Positions 45,829 to 54,830 of a DNA stretch of 64,000 nucleotides are shown here, piece by piece. Location of the stretch: assembly GCF_900996245.1 (NCBI RefSeq), contig NZ_CAAJGK010000052.1, positions 186,001 through 250,000 on the forward strand, written 5' to 3'. The stretch is from Paraburkholderia sp. BCC1886 (lineage in GTDB: Bacteria; Pseudomonadota; Gammaproteobacteria; Burkholderiales; Burkholderiaceae). The translations under genes were made by a program, and so were the position numbers. Below the pieces are notes generated by a model. The model had not been told where the DNA came from, did no database searches, and saw only the letters and a list, made by a program, of their open reading frames with translations. Each line of letters starts with the position of its first letter. The stretch's first letter is position 1.

Positions 45829-46818
45829 GTGACCGAACCCTCGACAGAAGCCGCTGACGCAAGCGCAGACGCAGGCGCAATCGCTAAAGCAAGCTCGAGC
45901 GACGCCGACCCGATCGCCGCCTATCTGTCGAATCTCGAACACGTGCGGCGGCTGTCCGCGCATACGCTGCGCGGCTACACGCACGAACTGGAACAACTCC
46001 GGCTGCTCGCAAAAGGCCGGCCGCTCGAAAGCCTGAGCGCCGTCGATATTCGCGGCGCCGTTTCGCGCGCCCATGCGGGCGGCCTGACGGCGCGTTCGAT
46101 CGGCCACCGGCTGTCCGCGTGGCGCGCGTTCTACCGCTGGCTGGCAGGCCGGGTCGATCTGCCGTCCAATCCGGTCGCGACGGTGCGCGCACCGAAGCAA
46201 CCCCGCACGCTGCCCAAAGCCTTATCCGTCGACGACGCCACGCGCCTGATGGAGAGCCCGCCCGCCGACACGCCCGAAGGTCTGCGCGACCATGCCATGC
46301 TCGAACTGTTCTATTCGTCGGGTCTGCGGCTGGCGGAGCTGGTCGGTCTCGACGCCCGTTTCGCCGATGCCAACGGCTACCGCTCCGCCGGCTGGCTCAA
46401 GCTCGATTCCGCCGAAGTCGAAGTGCTCGGCAAGGGCAACCGGCGCCGCGTCGTGCCCGTCGGCAGCAAGGCGCTCATCGCGTTGCACGCGTGGCTCGCC
46501 GTGCGCGACCAGATGGTGAAACACGACCCACATCCGCTCTTCCTGTCGACCCGCGGCAACCGGCTTTCGCCGAACGTGGTGCGCGAGCGCGTGAAGCGCG
46601 CTGCCATGGTCGCCGGCATTCCCGCCAACGTGCACCCGCACGTGTTGCGGCATTCGTTCGCCACTCACGTGTTGCAGTCGAGCGGCGACCTGCGCGCGGT
46701 GCAGGAACTGCTCGGCCACGCCAGCATCACCGCGACGCAGGTTTATACCGCGCTCGATTTCCAGCATCTCGCGCAGGTCTACGACAAAGCGCATCCGCGC
46801 GCTAAAAAACGCGACTGA
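45829..46818 (+). CDS. xerC: Tyrosine recombinase XerC
   Basis: 329 residues. An N-terminal SAM-like core-binding domain (about 28-115) is followed by the catalytic domain with R167, K202, H272, R275, H297 and nucleophile Y306 all present. With XerD it resolves chromosome dimers at dif. The GTG at 45829 gives an N-terminus with an extra Ala/Ser-rich stretch of about 25 residues before the family consensus, so the real start might be slightly downstream. Confidence 0.95.
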   Translation: MTEPSTEAADASADAGAIAKASSSDADPIAAYLSNLEHVRRLSAHTLRGYTHELEQLRLLAKGRPLESLSAVDIRGAVSRAHAGGLTARSIGHRLSAWRAFYRWLAGRVDLPSNPVATVRAPKQPRTLPKALSVDDATRLMESPPADTPEGLRDHAMLELFYSSGLRLAELVGLDARFADANGYRSAGWLKLDSAEVEVLGKGNRRRVVPVGSKALIALHAWLAVRDQMVKHDPHPLFLSTRGNRLSPNVVRERVKRAAMVAGIPANVHPHVLRHSFATHVLQSSGDLRAVQELLGHASITATQVYTALDFQHLAQVYDKAHPRAKKRD

Positions 46819-46931
46819 GTCCGCTGACGCGGCGTGCAGTCTCCGCCTTCGCTTTACCCGCCGTGTGCGCGTGGCTCTCCGTACGCCACGTTTGCCTCGT
46901 TCACGCGGCCCATTGCCTTGCTGACACCCTG

Positions 46932-48134
46932 ATGAATATCGTTACGCTCAAACCGTCGAAAGAAAAATCGCTGCTGCGCCGGCACCCTTGGGTCTATGCG
47001 AACGCGATCGATCGCGTCGACGGCCATCCCGCGCCCGGCGCCACCGTGCTGGTGCGCGCCCACGACGGCCGGTTTCTCGCGCGCGCCGCCTACAGCCCGC
47101 ATTCCCAGATCCGCGCGCGCGTCTGGAGCTTCGACGAGGCCGAGCCGATCGACCACGCGTTTTTCAAGCGCCGCGTGCAGCGCGCGCTCGCGCATCGGCG
47201 GACGATGGTGCGCGACACCGGCGCCGTGCGACTGATTTTCGGTGAAGCGGACGGCCTGCCCGGCCTGATCGTCGATTGCTACACGGCCGAAGACGCCGGC
47301 CAGCGCAGCCAGCTCGTTTGCCAGTTCATGGCGACGGGCGTCGAGGCGTGGAAGGACGCGATCGTCGCCGCACTGGTGGACGCGACGGGCTGCCCGAACG
47401 TGTACGAGCGCTCGGACGTGTCGATTCGCCAGAAGGAAGGACTGGAGCAGATCACCGGTGTGCTGGCGGGCGAGCCGCCGTCCGACGCGCTGATCGCGAG
47501 CGAAAACGGCGTGCGCTATCACGTCGACGTGCGCAACGGCCACAAAACCGGCTTTTACGTGGATCAGCGGGACAACCGCTTGCTGGTTCAGCAATACGCG
47601 CAGGATCGCGACGTGTTGAACTGCTTCTGCTACACCGGCGGGTTTTCGCTGGCGGCGCTGAAGGGCGGCGCGAAGCGCGTGGTGTCGGTCGATTCGTCGG
47701 GCGAAGCGCTGGCGCTCGCGCAGCAGAACGTCGTGGCCAACGGCTTCGACGCCGGGCGCGCCACGTGGCTCGACGCCGATGCGTTCAAGACGCTGCGGCG
47801 CCTGTACGACGAGGGCGAGCGTTTCGACCTGATCGTGCTCGATCCGCCGAAATTCGCACCCTCGCGCGAGCACGTGGATCGGGCGTCGCGGGCGTACAAG
47901 GACATCAACCTGACCGGTCTCAAGCTGCTGCGCCCGGGCGGCCTGCTGTTCACCTACTCGTGCTCCGGCGCGATCGACGCCGAGTTGTTCCAGAAAATCG
48001 TCTCCAGCGCGGCGGCCGATGCGCGGGTGGACGCGCGCATTCTCAAGCGGCTGGGCGCAGGCGTCGACCATCCGTTGCTGACGGCCTTCCCCGAAGGGGA
48101 GTACCTGAAAGGCCTATTGTTGCAAATCGCCTGA
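46932..48134 (+). CDS. rlmI: Class I SAM-dependent rRNA methyltransferase (RlmI-like)
   Basis: 400 residues: an N-terminal PUA domain (about 1-75, TLKPSKEKSLLRRHPWVYAN), an EEHUD-like segment, and a Rossmann methyltransferase (motif I CFCYTGGFSLAALKGGA; catalytic LDPPKFAPSREH). RlmI makes m5C1962 in 23S rRNA; the catalytic PP and later SCSGAID Cys are present. The start at ATG 46932 matches family starts. No operon partner is obvious. Confidence 0.88.
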   Translation: MNIVTLKPSKEKSLLRRHPWVYANAIDRVDGHPAPGATVLVRAHDGRFLARAAYSPHSQIRARVWSFDEAEPIDHAFFKRRVQRALAHRRTMVRDTGAVRLIFGEADGLPGLIVDCYTAEDAGQRSQLVCQFMATGVEAWKDAIVAALVDATGCPNVYERSDVSIRQKEGLEQITGVLAGEPPSDALIASENGVRYHVDVRNGHKTGFYVDQRDNRLLVQQYAQDRDVLNCFCYTGGFSLAALKGGAKRVVSVDSSGEALALAQQNVVANGFDAGRATWLDADAFKTLRRLYDEGERFDLIVLDPPKFAPSREHVDRASRAYKDINLTGLKLLRPGGLLFTYSCSGAIDAELFQKIVSSAAADARVDARILKRLGAGVDHPLLTAFPEGEYLKGLLLQIA

Positions 48135-48361
48135 TCGCCCATAGTTTCGGGGTTGGTTTTGCGATTCCGCCGGGCTCGCCAGCGTGGGCCCGGCAGATAT
48201 GTTTCAATACCCGGCCAGGCCAGACGGGGCTTTCGCGCCATGAGGCTGCCGCGCCCCGGCCTATCGCAGTGCGGAAACACCCCATTTCGCGTCCTGTTTT
48301 GCGCCCCGTCGCGAGCAGGTGACGCACCGTTCAACATACAGATACAGGCACAGGTACCCAC

Positions 48362-49459
48362 ATGATTCCCGTCACTATCCTGACCGGCTTTCTCGGCAGC
48401 GGCAAAACCACCCTGCTCAAGCGCATCCTGAACGAACAGCACGGCATGAAGATCGCCGTGATCGAAAACGAGTTCGGCGAAGAGAACATCGACAACGAAA
48501 TCCTCGTGCAGGACACCGGCGAGCAGATCATCCAGATGAGCAACGGCTGTATTTGCTGCACGATTCGCGGCGACCTGTCGCGCGTGCTCGGCGATCTGGC
48601 CGCGCAGAAACAGGCGGGCACGCTCGACTTCGACCGCGTGGTGATCGAGACCACGGGCCTCGCCAATCCGGGGCCGGTCGCGCAGACCTTCTTTATGGAC
48701 GATCAGATCGCGAACGAATTCCTGCTCGACGCGATCATCACGCTGGTCGACGCGAAGCACGCGAATCATCAACTGGACGAGCATGAAGTGGTGCAGCGCC
48801 AAGTCGGTTTCGCCGACCGCCTGTTCATCACCAAGGCCGATCTGGTCGATGAAAAGCACGTGACCGACCTGCGCCACCGCCTGCTGCACATGAACCCGCG
48901 CGCGGCCATCAAGGAAGTGAATTTCGGCGAGGCGCCCATCAAGGAGATTTTCGACCTGCGCGGCTTCAATCTGAATTCGAAGCTCGAGATCGACCCGGAC
49001 TTCCTCGTCGAAGACGACCATTCGCACAATCACGCGCATGCGCACGACGAGCACGGCCACACGCACGCGGATCACGATCATGAGAACTGCGACCACGATC
49101 ACGGCAAGTGCGATCACGAAGGCCACGATCATGGACACAACCATCACCACGCGCACCACGACGACAAGATCAAGTCGTTCGTCTACCGCAACGACCGCCC
49201 GTTCGACCCGAACAAGCTCGAAGACTTCCTCGGCGGCATTCTGCAGATCTACGGCGAACGGCTGCTGCGCTACAAGGGCGTGCTCTATATGAAGGGCGTG
49301 GACCGCAAGGTCGTGTTCCAGGGCGTGCATCAGATGATGGGCAGCGACCTCGCCGCGAAATGGCAACCCATCGAAAAGAAGACCAACAAGATGGTGTTCA
49401 TCGGCATCGAACTGCCGCAAGACCTGATCACCGACGGTCTGGACGCCTGCCTCGCATAA
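48362..49459 (+). CDS. G3E-family GTPase, CobW/ZNG1-like metallochaperone with His-rich insert
   Basis: 365 residues. The P-loop GFLGSGKTTLLKR, the metal-binding CxCC (GCICC), the Walker B-like VVIETTGLANP and the TKAD guanine motif identify a COG0523 GTPase. A segment of about 50 residues (about 218-270) contains some 21 histidines with many Asp and three Cys-spaced patches, an unusually large metal store or loading patch. The C-terminal CobW_C domain follows (about 275-360). It may deliver Zn or Co to target enzymes. No zinc-uptake genes or Zur site were seen nearby. Confidence 0.92.
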   Translation: MIPVTILTGFLGSGKTTLLKRILNEQHGMKIAVIENEFGEENIDNEILVQDTGEQIIQMSNGCICCTIRGDLSRVLGDLAAQKQAGTLDFDRVVIETTGLANPGPVAQTFFMDDQIANEFLLDAIITLVDAKHANHQLDEHEVVQRQVGFADRLFITKADLVDEKHVTDLRHRLLHMNPRAAIKEVNFGEAPIKEIFDLRGFNLNSKLEIDPDFLVEDDHSHNHAHAHDEHGHTHADHDHENCDHDHGKCDHEGHDHGHNHHHAHHDDKIKSFVYRNDRPFDPNKLEDFLGGILQIYGERLLRYKGVLYMKGVDRKVVFQGVHQMMGSDLAAKWQPIEKKTNKMVFIGIELPQDLITDGLDACLA

Positions 49460-50111
49460 GCGTCAGGCCGTTCCGGGTGGCCGCGCGATTGCGCTCGCAC
49501 TGTACGCGAGCGCACCGTGCGCACCTCGATTCGGCAGTTTAATTCGCCCGATGTCGACGTCAGGCGTTTGAAATGTCGGGCGTATGAAAAGCGCGTGAAA
49601 ACCCTGCTGTATTAATGCGTGCACGACCATCGCTTTTTGGTCGGGCGCGCGTTATATTTTCGGGATTACGATGCGCCGTAGGGCGTTTTTCACCAGTTCC
49701 GGTGCGAGTTTGTGATTCAGTTACAATACGTGCCCACTGAGAATGACCCCGATTACCGGACCGCGCGTATCCCGCGCCGGGCTTGAAGCGGCGCCGGAAA
49801 ATCTGCTCCGGAATCGCGCCGTTACGCCGGCCGGCAAAACCTGCAAAGGTACGCGGCCAGCAAATCAGTACCTCAGGAGCATTTGAGAATCGGTTTCCAG
49901 AGGAGTTCGGCCCCGCATCGGCGTTTCGACGCCCGGCGTTACGACGCCCGACGTTGCGACGCCCGACGTGTGGGCGCCAGGCGCTTCGGCGTCACGACAG
50001 TTGATCGTCCGTGCCCGCCTCGCGCTCAGCGTCCTCGCGGCGCCTTTGCGGGCAATACGAAAGTGCGGGCACTATGTAAGAGTTTTGCCTCACATTGAAG
50101 AAGCAAGCCAG
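49460..50111. other. Gene-free region before dksA
   Basis: About 650 bp. It has a hairpin (GCACGACCA / TGGTCGGGCGC around 49619-49650), three 15-bp tandem repeats at 49927-49971 and no gene. A longer frame at 49783-50004 overlaps the repeats and has no recognisable family or ribosome site. The dksA promoter should be within it, possibly near the TTACAATACG at about 49720. Confidence 0.5.
49927..49971. repeat. Three 15-bp tandem repeats upstream of dksA
   Basis: Units CGACGCCCGGCGTTA, CGACGCCCGACGTTG and CGACGCCCGACGTGT at 49927, 49942 and 49957. They lie 140 bp before the dksA start, within the leader or promoter region. Confidence 0.85.
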
Positions 50112-50531
50112 ATGACGACGAAACGACTCTTGACCGAAGCCGAAATCCTGAAGATGAGCGACAAGGATTACATGAACGAGGATCAGCTCGCCTTCTTCAA
50201 GAACAAGCTCGAACAGCTGCAGGCGGACATTCTCCGCAATGCCGGCCAAACTACCGAGAACCTGCGCGAAACCGTAATCGTGCCGGACCCGGCCGACCGC
50301 GCCACGATCGAGGAAGAGCATGCGCTCGAACTGCGCACGCGCGACCGCGAACGCAAGCTGCTGAAGAAGGTGCAGCAATCGATCGCGCGCATCGACTCCG
50401 GCGACTACGGCTGGTGCGAAGAAACCGGCGAGCCGATCGGCATCCCGCGTATGCTCGCCCGGCCCACGGCCACCCTGTCGCTCGAAGCGCAGGAACGCCG
50501 CGAACTGCGTCAGAAGCTGTTCGGCGACTGA
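50112..50531 (+). CDS. dksA: RNA polymerase-binding transcription factor DksA, cysteine-poor form
   Basis: 139 residues. The coiled-coil tip keeps the key residues in DPADRATIEEEHALELR (D59, D62, A64), so ppGpp synergy and RNAP secondary-channel action should be intact. The C-terminal zinc finger, however, has one Cys only (C102, in WCEETGEPIG); the other three positions are Thr, Ser and Ala. It thus belongs with the zinc-free DksA variants. ATG at 50112 follows GAAGCAAGCCAG; the longer frame to 49968 overlaps the repeats and is unlikely. Confidence 0.95.
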   Translation: MTTKRLLTEAEILKMSDKDYMNEDQLAFFKNKLEQLQADILRNAGQTTENLRETVIVPDPADRATIEEEHALELRTRDRERKLLKKVQQSIARIDSGDYGWCEETGEPIGIPRMLARPTATLSLEAQERRELRQKLFGD

Positions 50532-50583
50532 ATACCTTGCGGCGCGGCTTCGGCTCCGCGCCCTCCAAGCCGCTTCTTCGAGA

Positions 50584-50611
50584 GGCGCACGGTAATCCGT
50601 GCGCCTTTTTT
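50584..50611 (+). terminator. Rho-independent terminator of dksA
   Basis: Perfect stem GGCGCACGG / CCGTGCGCC with TAAT loop and six T residues, 52 bp past the stop. Confidence 0.95.
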
Positions 50612-50682
50612 CTTTTGCAATCTCCTGCGCACGCTCATCTGCAGCCAATTCCGGGTTTTTTCTCCGATGCCTTTTGCGGGCT

Positions 50683-50710
50683 CTTGATATGACCGCGCAC
50701 GCCCTAAAAT
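50683..50710 (+). promoter_or_regulatory. hslVp: Candidate heat-shock (sigma-32) promoter of hslVU
   Basis: CTTGATA (50683-50689), a 12-bp spacer and CCCTAAAAT (50702-50710) resemble the CTTGAAA / CCCCATAT heat-shock consensus. The start would be near 50717, leaving a 120-nt leader before hslV. hslVU is a classic heat-shock operon, which supports the call. Confidence 0.6.
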
Positions 50711-50838
50711 AAACCGGACATGCGTTGCACGTGCGCGCGCCGGCAAGATGAGTGTCGCGTCGCGCGTCGTCCGCTTTCAGGATTCACGCGGGGGTGCTGC
50801 GCCACCGCGTCCTACCCGTTTTGTAGAGAGGAACGCAT

Positions 50839-51375
50839 ATGGAGCAATTTCACGGCACGACGATCGTCTCCGTGCGCCGCGGCGACAAGGTCGCGTTAGG
50901 CGGCGACGGCCAGGTGACATTGGGCAACATCGTCATGAAGGGCGGCGCGAAGAAAGTCCGGCGCATTTACAACGGTAAGGTGCTGGTAGGTTTCGCGGGC
51001 GGCACGGCCGACGCCTTCTCGCTGCTCGACCGTTTCGAAGCGAAGCTGGAAAAACATCAGGGCAATCTCACGCGGGCCGCCGTGGAACTCGCGAAAGACT
51101 GGCGCACCGACCGCATGCTGCGCCGTCTGGAAGCCATGCTCATCACTGCGGACGCCACCACCACGCTCGTCATCACCGGTAACGGCGACGTGCTCGATCC
51201 GGAAGGCGGTATCTGCGCAATCGGTTCGGGCGGTTCCTATGCGCAGGCAGCCGCGATCGCGCTTGCGGAAAACACCGAAATGTCACCCCGCGAAATCGTG
51301 GAGAAGTCGCTGCAAATTGCCGGCGACATGTGCATCTATACGAACCATAACCGCGTCATCGAGACGATCGAGTAA
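50839..51375 (+). CDS. hslV: HslV, ATP-dependent protease proteolytic subunit
   Basis: 178 residues. After a short propeptide (MEQFHG) the Thr nucleophile begins TTIVSVRRGDKV; the Lys/Ser-rich active site and the GFAGGTADAFSLLDRFE, LAKDWRTDRMLRRLEAML and GSGGSYAQAAAIAL blocks match HslV throughout. It forms dodecamers capped by HslU and degrades misfolded proteins. hslU follows after 9 bp. Confidence 0.97.
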   Translation: MEQFHGTTIVSVRRGDKVALGGDGQVTLGNIVMKGGAKKVRRIYNGKVLVGFAGGTADAFSLLDRFEAKLEKHQGNLTRAAVELAKDWRTDRMLRRLEAMLITADATTTLVITGNGDVLDPEGGICAIGSGGSYAQAAAIALAENTEMSPREIVEKSLQIAGDMCIYTNHNRVIETIE

Positions 51376-51384
51376 GGACCCACG

Positions 51385-52731
51385 ATGAGCACCATGACCC
51401 CTGCCGAGATCGTCTCGGAACTCGACAAACACATCATCGGCCAAGGCCGCGCGAAGAAAGCCGTAGCCGTGGCGCTGCGTAATCGCTGGCGGCGTCAGCA
51501 GGTCGACGAACCGCTGCGCCAGGAAATCACGCCGAAGAACATTCTGATGATCGGACCGACCGGCGTCGGCAAAACCGAAATCGCGCGGCGGCTCGCCAAG
51601 CTGGCCGACGCACCGTTCATCAAGATCGAAGCCACCAAGTTCACCGAAGTCGGCTACGTGGGCCGCGACGTCGACAGCATCGTGCGCGACCTGATCGAAA
51701 TCTCCGTCAAGCAGACGCGTGAAACCGAAATGCGCAAAGTGCGCACGAAGGCTGGAGATCAGGCTGAAGACCGCATTCTCGACATTCTGTTGCCGAGCGC
51801 GCGGCCGGTCGGTTTCGGCGCCAGCTCGAATGCGGCGGACACCGTCGACGAAAGCGGCAGCACGCGGCAAACCTTCCGCAAGCGCCTGCGCGAAGGTCTG
51901 CTCGACGACAAGGAAATCGAACTCGACGTCGAGCAGCCGCAAGCCGGCATGGACATCATGGGGCCGCCGGGCATGGAAGACATGACCGAGCAGATTCGTT
52001 CGATGTTCGCGAACATCGGCGGCGGCAAGAAAATGCGCCGAAAGCTCAAGGTGAAGGAAGCGCTCAAAGTCCTCACCGACGAAGAAGCCGGCAAGATGCT
52101 CAACGACGAAGAGGTGAAAACCAAGGCCGTGCAGAACGTCGAGCAGAACGGCATCGTGTTCCTCGACGAAATCGACAAGATTGCGTCGCGCAACGAAGCC
52201 GGCGGCGGTGAGGTATCGCGTCAGGGCGTGCAGCGCGATCTGCTGCCGCTGGTCGAAGGCACCACCATTAACACCAAGTACGGCATGGTGAAGACGGACC
52301 ACATCCTGTTCATCGCGAGCGGCGCGTTTCATCTGGCCAAGCCGAGCGATCTGATTCCCGAACTGCAAGGCCGTTTCCCGATTCGCGTCGAACTGGACTC
52401 GCTGTCGGTCAACGACTTCGAATCGATCCTGGTGTCGACCGATGCGAGCCTCGTCAAGCAATACCAGGCGCTGCTGGCGACCGAAGACGTGCACCTCGAA
52501 TTCGCCGACGACGGTATTCGACGGCTCGCCGAGATCGCTTATGCGGTGAACGAGAAAACCGAGAACATCGGCGCACGCCGTCTGTACACGGTCATCGAAA
52601 AGCTGCTGGAAGAAGTCTCGTTCTCGGCGGGCAATCACTCGGGCCGCACGGTGCAGATCGACGCGGCTTATGTCGATCGCGCGCTGAACGAAGTGGCGGA
52701 AGACGAAGATCTGTCGCGCTACGTGTTGTGA
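51385..52731 (+). CDS. hslU: HslU, ATPase subunit of the HslVU protease
   Basis: 448 residues, AAA+ unfoldase: Walker A GPTGVGKT, an I-domain insertion (about 110-240), Walker B VFLDEIDKI and the C-terminal SEDEDLSRYVL-like tail (EDEDLSRYVL) that docks into HslV. It unfolds and feeds substrates to HslV. Translation is likely coupled to hslV. A strong terminator lies after the stop. Confidence 0.97.
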   Translation: MSTMTPAEIVSELDKHIIGQGRAKKAVAVALRNRWRRQQVDEPLRQEITPKNILMIGPTGVGKTEIARRLAKLADAPFIKIEATKFTEVGYVGRDVDSIVRDLIEISVKQTRETEMRKVRTKAGDQAEDRILDILLPSARPVGFGASSNAADTVDESGSTRQTFRKRLREGLLDDKEIELDVEQPQAGMDIMGPPGMEDMTEQIRSMFANIGGGKKMRRKLKVKEALKVLTDEEAGKMLNDEEVKTKAVQNVEQNGIVFLDEIDKIASRNEAGGGEVSRQGVQRDLLPLVEGTTINTKYGMVKTDHILFIASGAFHLAKPSDLIPELQGRFPIRVELDSLSVNDFESILVSTDASLVKQYQALLATEDVHLEFADDGIRRLAEIAYAVNEKTENIGARRLYTVIEKLLEEVSFSAGNHSGRTVQIDAAYVDRALNEVAEDEDLSRYVL

Positions 52732-52787
52732 TTTTTCGTGATTTTTTAGTGATGCCGCTCACGCCTGATTAGCATCACGCGTGGTCG

Positions 52788-52828
52788 TAAAAAACGGGCT
52801 GCCTTTAATCGGGCAGCCCGTATTTTTT
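52788..52828. terminator. Terminator shared by hslU and the RegA-type regulator gene
   Basis: Stem ACGGGCTGCC / GGCAGCCCGT with an eight-base loop (52804-52811) and A/T runs on both sides, lying between the convergent genes. It can serve both directions. Confidence 0.9.
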
Positions 52829-52851
52829 GGCGCGTGCAGCAGGCCTTCGCC

Positions 52852-53394
52852 TTATTGCTTGACCGGCCGCTTCGCCAGCTTGCGCTGCAAGGTCCGCCGA
52901 TGCATGTTCAACGCACGCGCAGTGGCCGAGATATTGCCGCCATGTTCGGCCAGCACGCGCTGAATATGCTCCCACTCCAGACGCGCGACGGATAACGGCG
53001 TGGGATGCTCGATCGCTTCGTCCGCCTGCAGCGAACTCGCTTCGCTTTGCAGCGCCGACAGAATCGTCTCGACGTTCGCCGGTTTCGCGAGGTAATTGTC
53101 GGCGCCGTCCTTGACCGCCTGCACCGCGGTCGCGATGCTCGCATAACCGGTGAGCACCAGCATGCGCGCGTCCGGTTGCAGATCTCGCAACGGAGCGACG
53201 AGCGTGAGTCCCGAGTCGTTGCCGAGATGCAGGTCCACCGTGATCTGGCTGAACTTTTGCTGATTGGCGAGCTTGATTGCCTCGTCCGCGTTGTGCGCCT
53301 CGCTCACCGTATAGCCACGGCGAGTCAGACCGCGGGCGAGGATGCCGGAGAACACCTCGTCGTCGTCGATCACCAGAAAATTCATTTCACTCAT
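52852..53394 (-). CDS. regA: RegA/PrrA/ActR-type redox response regulator
   Basis: 180 residues: receiver domain with phospho-acceptor D54 (QITVDLHLGN) and conserved K near YLAKPAN, then a short Fis-type HTH (LEWEHIQRVLAEHGGNISAT, followed by RALNMHRRTLQRKLAKR) almost identical to the RegA consensus. RegA-type regulators control respiratory, fixation and energy genes in response to redox. The start overlaps the kinase stop as ATGA. Confidence 0.88.
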   Translation of the reverse strand: MSEMNFLVIDDDEVFSGILARGLTRRGYTVSEAHNADEAIKLANQQKFSQITVDLHLGNDSGLTLVAPLRDLQPDARMLVLTGYASIATAVQAVKDGADNYLAKPANVETILSALQSEASSLQADEAIEHPTPLSVARLEWEHIQRVLAEHGGNISATARALNMHRRTLQRKLAKRPVKQ

Positions 53395-54701
53395 GCCTGT
53401 TTCTCCGTGTTGTAGGGCGCGGCGTCCTGATGGGCCGCACCTGATAATTTTCGCCCCGAGAGCGGTAGTCGAAGAATCGCGCGCGTGCCGGGCGGCCTGA
53501 TCGCGCTCACATCGGTGAGTTCGATGGTGCCGCGCAAACGCGCCGCCGCCGAAAACGCCAGGTACAGACCCACGCCATGGCCGCCCTGCGTGCTCTCGAC
53601 CGGCATGGCGCCGAGCGAGCCACGCAACGCGGCCGGAATGCCGGGGCCGGCATCGCACACTTCGAAAACAATCTGGTCGCCACGCGCCGCGAGCGCACAG
53701 GACAGGGTCACGTAATCGCGACTGGCCCGCGCGGCATTGTCGAGCAGAATCGTGAGAATCTGGCTCACGGCAACCGTGTCGTCAAGACTGACGTCTTCCG
53801 GCGGCACGCCGATCCGTTCGAACTTCACATGCGGATGGCGCAGGCGCCACTGCTCGCCGAACGACTCGAGCCACTCGCCGACCGGTTGCCGGTTGGTGGT
53901 GGTGGACGCACGACTGCGCAACCGCGCGAGCGCCGACGTGCAGAGTGTCATTTGCTGCTCGAGCAGTTCGAAGTCGGCGCTGTAGGGTGCGAGGCCTTGA
54001 TCGGAACGGGCGGCATCGCGCAACTCTTCGGACAACATCGCAATTGTAGACAGAGGCGTGCCGATTTCGTGAGCGACAGTCGCCGCCTGAACCCCGAGCG
54101 CGACCGCGCGTTCGTCGTGAAGCAAGCGCTGCTGCGCGTCTCCGAGCGCTGCGTCACGTAGCCGCAGAGCGCGCGACATACGCGCGACGAACCATGCGAT
54201 GAGCCCCACGCTCACCATGAAGTTCACCCACATGCCGGCGCGATAGTAGTCGAACAGGTTGGCGGGATTGTCGAGATTGAGCGGCACCGAATCGAAGCCG
54301 AGTACCGCGTAGCAGGCTACGGCGAACGCGGCGAGCCACACCATCAGACGCCAGGGGAGCACCGCGGCCGCGATTGCCAGCGACGGCAGATACAGCGAGA
54401 CGAATGGATTGGTAGTGCCGCCGGAAAGAAACAGCAGCGCGGACAGTGCGCCGAGATCCACCCAGATCTGCCCGAACAATTCCATGTTCGACTCGGGCCG
54501 TTGACGCGACACGCGCCACCACGTCAAAGCGTTAAAAAGTATTTCGAGCGTGATGACCAGCAACATGGCGGGCAGCGGCAAATGCACGCCGATGAAGTTT
54601 TGCACGATGGCAATCGTCGCCAACTGACCTAAGATGGCTAGACAGCGCAGCCAGAACAGATGCCCCAGATTGACCCGGCCCGTATTGGTGATTCGATGCA
54701 T
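53391..54701 (-). CDS. regB: RegB/PrrB-type redox-sensing histidine kinase
   Basis: 436 residues with six transmembrane segments (about 15-180), then a DHp domain with H211 in VAHEIGTPLST and an HATPase domain (LLDNAARA; DAGPGIP; GHGVGLYLA). The quinone-binding GGTTNPF (94-100) is present. A Cys at 254, in LLEQQMTLCTSAL, aligns with the redox Cys of RegB. Overlapping the response regulator gene by 4 bp, it forms a two-gene operon. It should sense the ubiquinone pool. Confidence 0.88.
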   Translation of the reverse strand: MHRITNTGRVNLGHLFWLRCLAILGQLATIAIVQNFIGVHLPLPAMLLVITLEILFNALTWWRVSRQRPESNMELFGQIWVDLGALSALLFLSGGTTNPFVSLYLPSLAIAAAVLPWRLMVWLAAFAVACYAVLGFDSVPLNLDNPANLFDYYRAGMWVNFMVSVGLIAWFVARMSRALRLRDAALGDAQQRLLHDERAVALGVQAATVAHEIGTPLSTIAMLSEELRDAARSDQGLAPYSADFELLEQQMTLCTSALARLRSRASTTTNRQPVGEWLESFGEQWRLRHPHVKFERIGVPPEDVSLDDTVAVSQILTILLDNAARASRDYVTLSCALAARGDQIVFEVCDAGPGIPAALRGSLGAMPVESTQGGHGVGLYLAFSAAARLRGTIELTDVSAIRPPGTRAILRLPLSGRKLSGAAHQDAAPYNTEKQA

Positions 54702-54830
54702 GACTTTATTTACCTGTTCGGACTAGTCCGACTGACCTCGCTGATCCGCGCCGTTAACATGGCACCTTTGCGATAGCGCCGCACGGGCCCATTGCTTGTT
54801 CATCGGTGCTCGCTACGCGCGAACTTCTCC

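Noticed and set aside
49783..50004. 73-residue frame upstream of dksA
   Set aside because: Composed largely of the 15-bp repeats (RRPALRRPTLRRPT) and lacks a ribosome site and homology.
50540..50563. GC-rich hairpin just after the dksA stop
   Set aside because: It has no T-run; the better stem with six T residues at 50584-50611 is the terminator.
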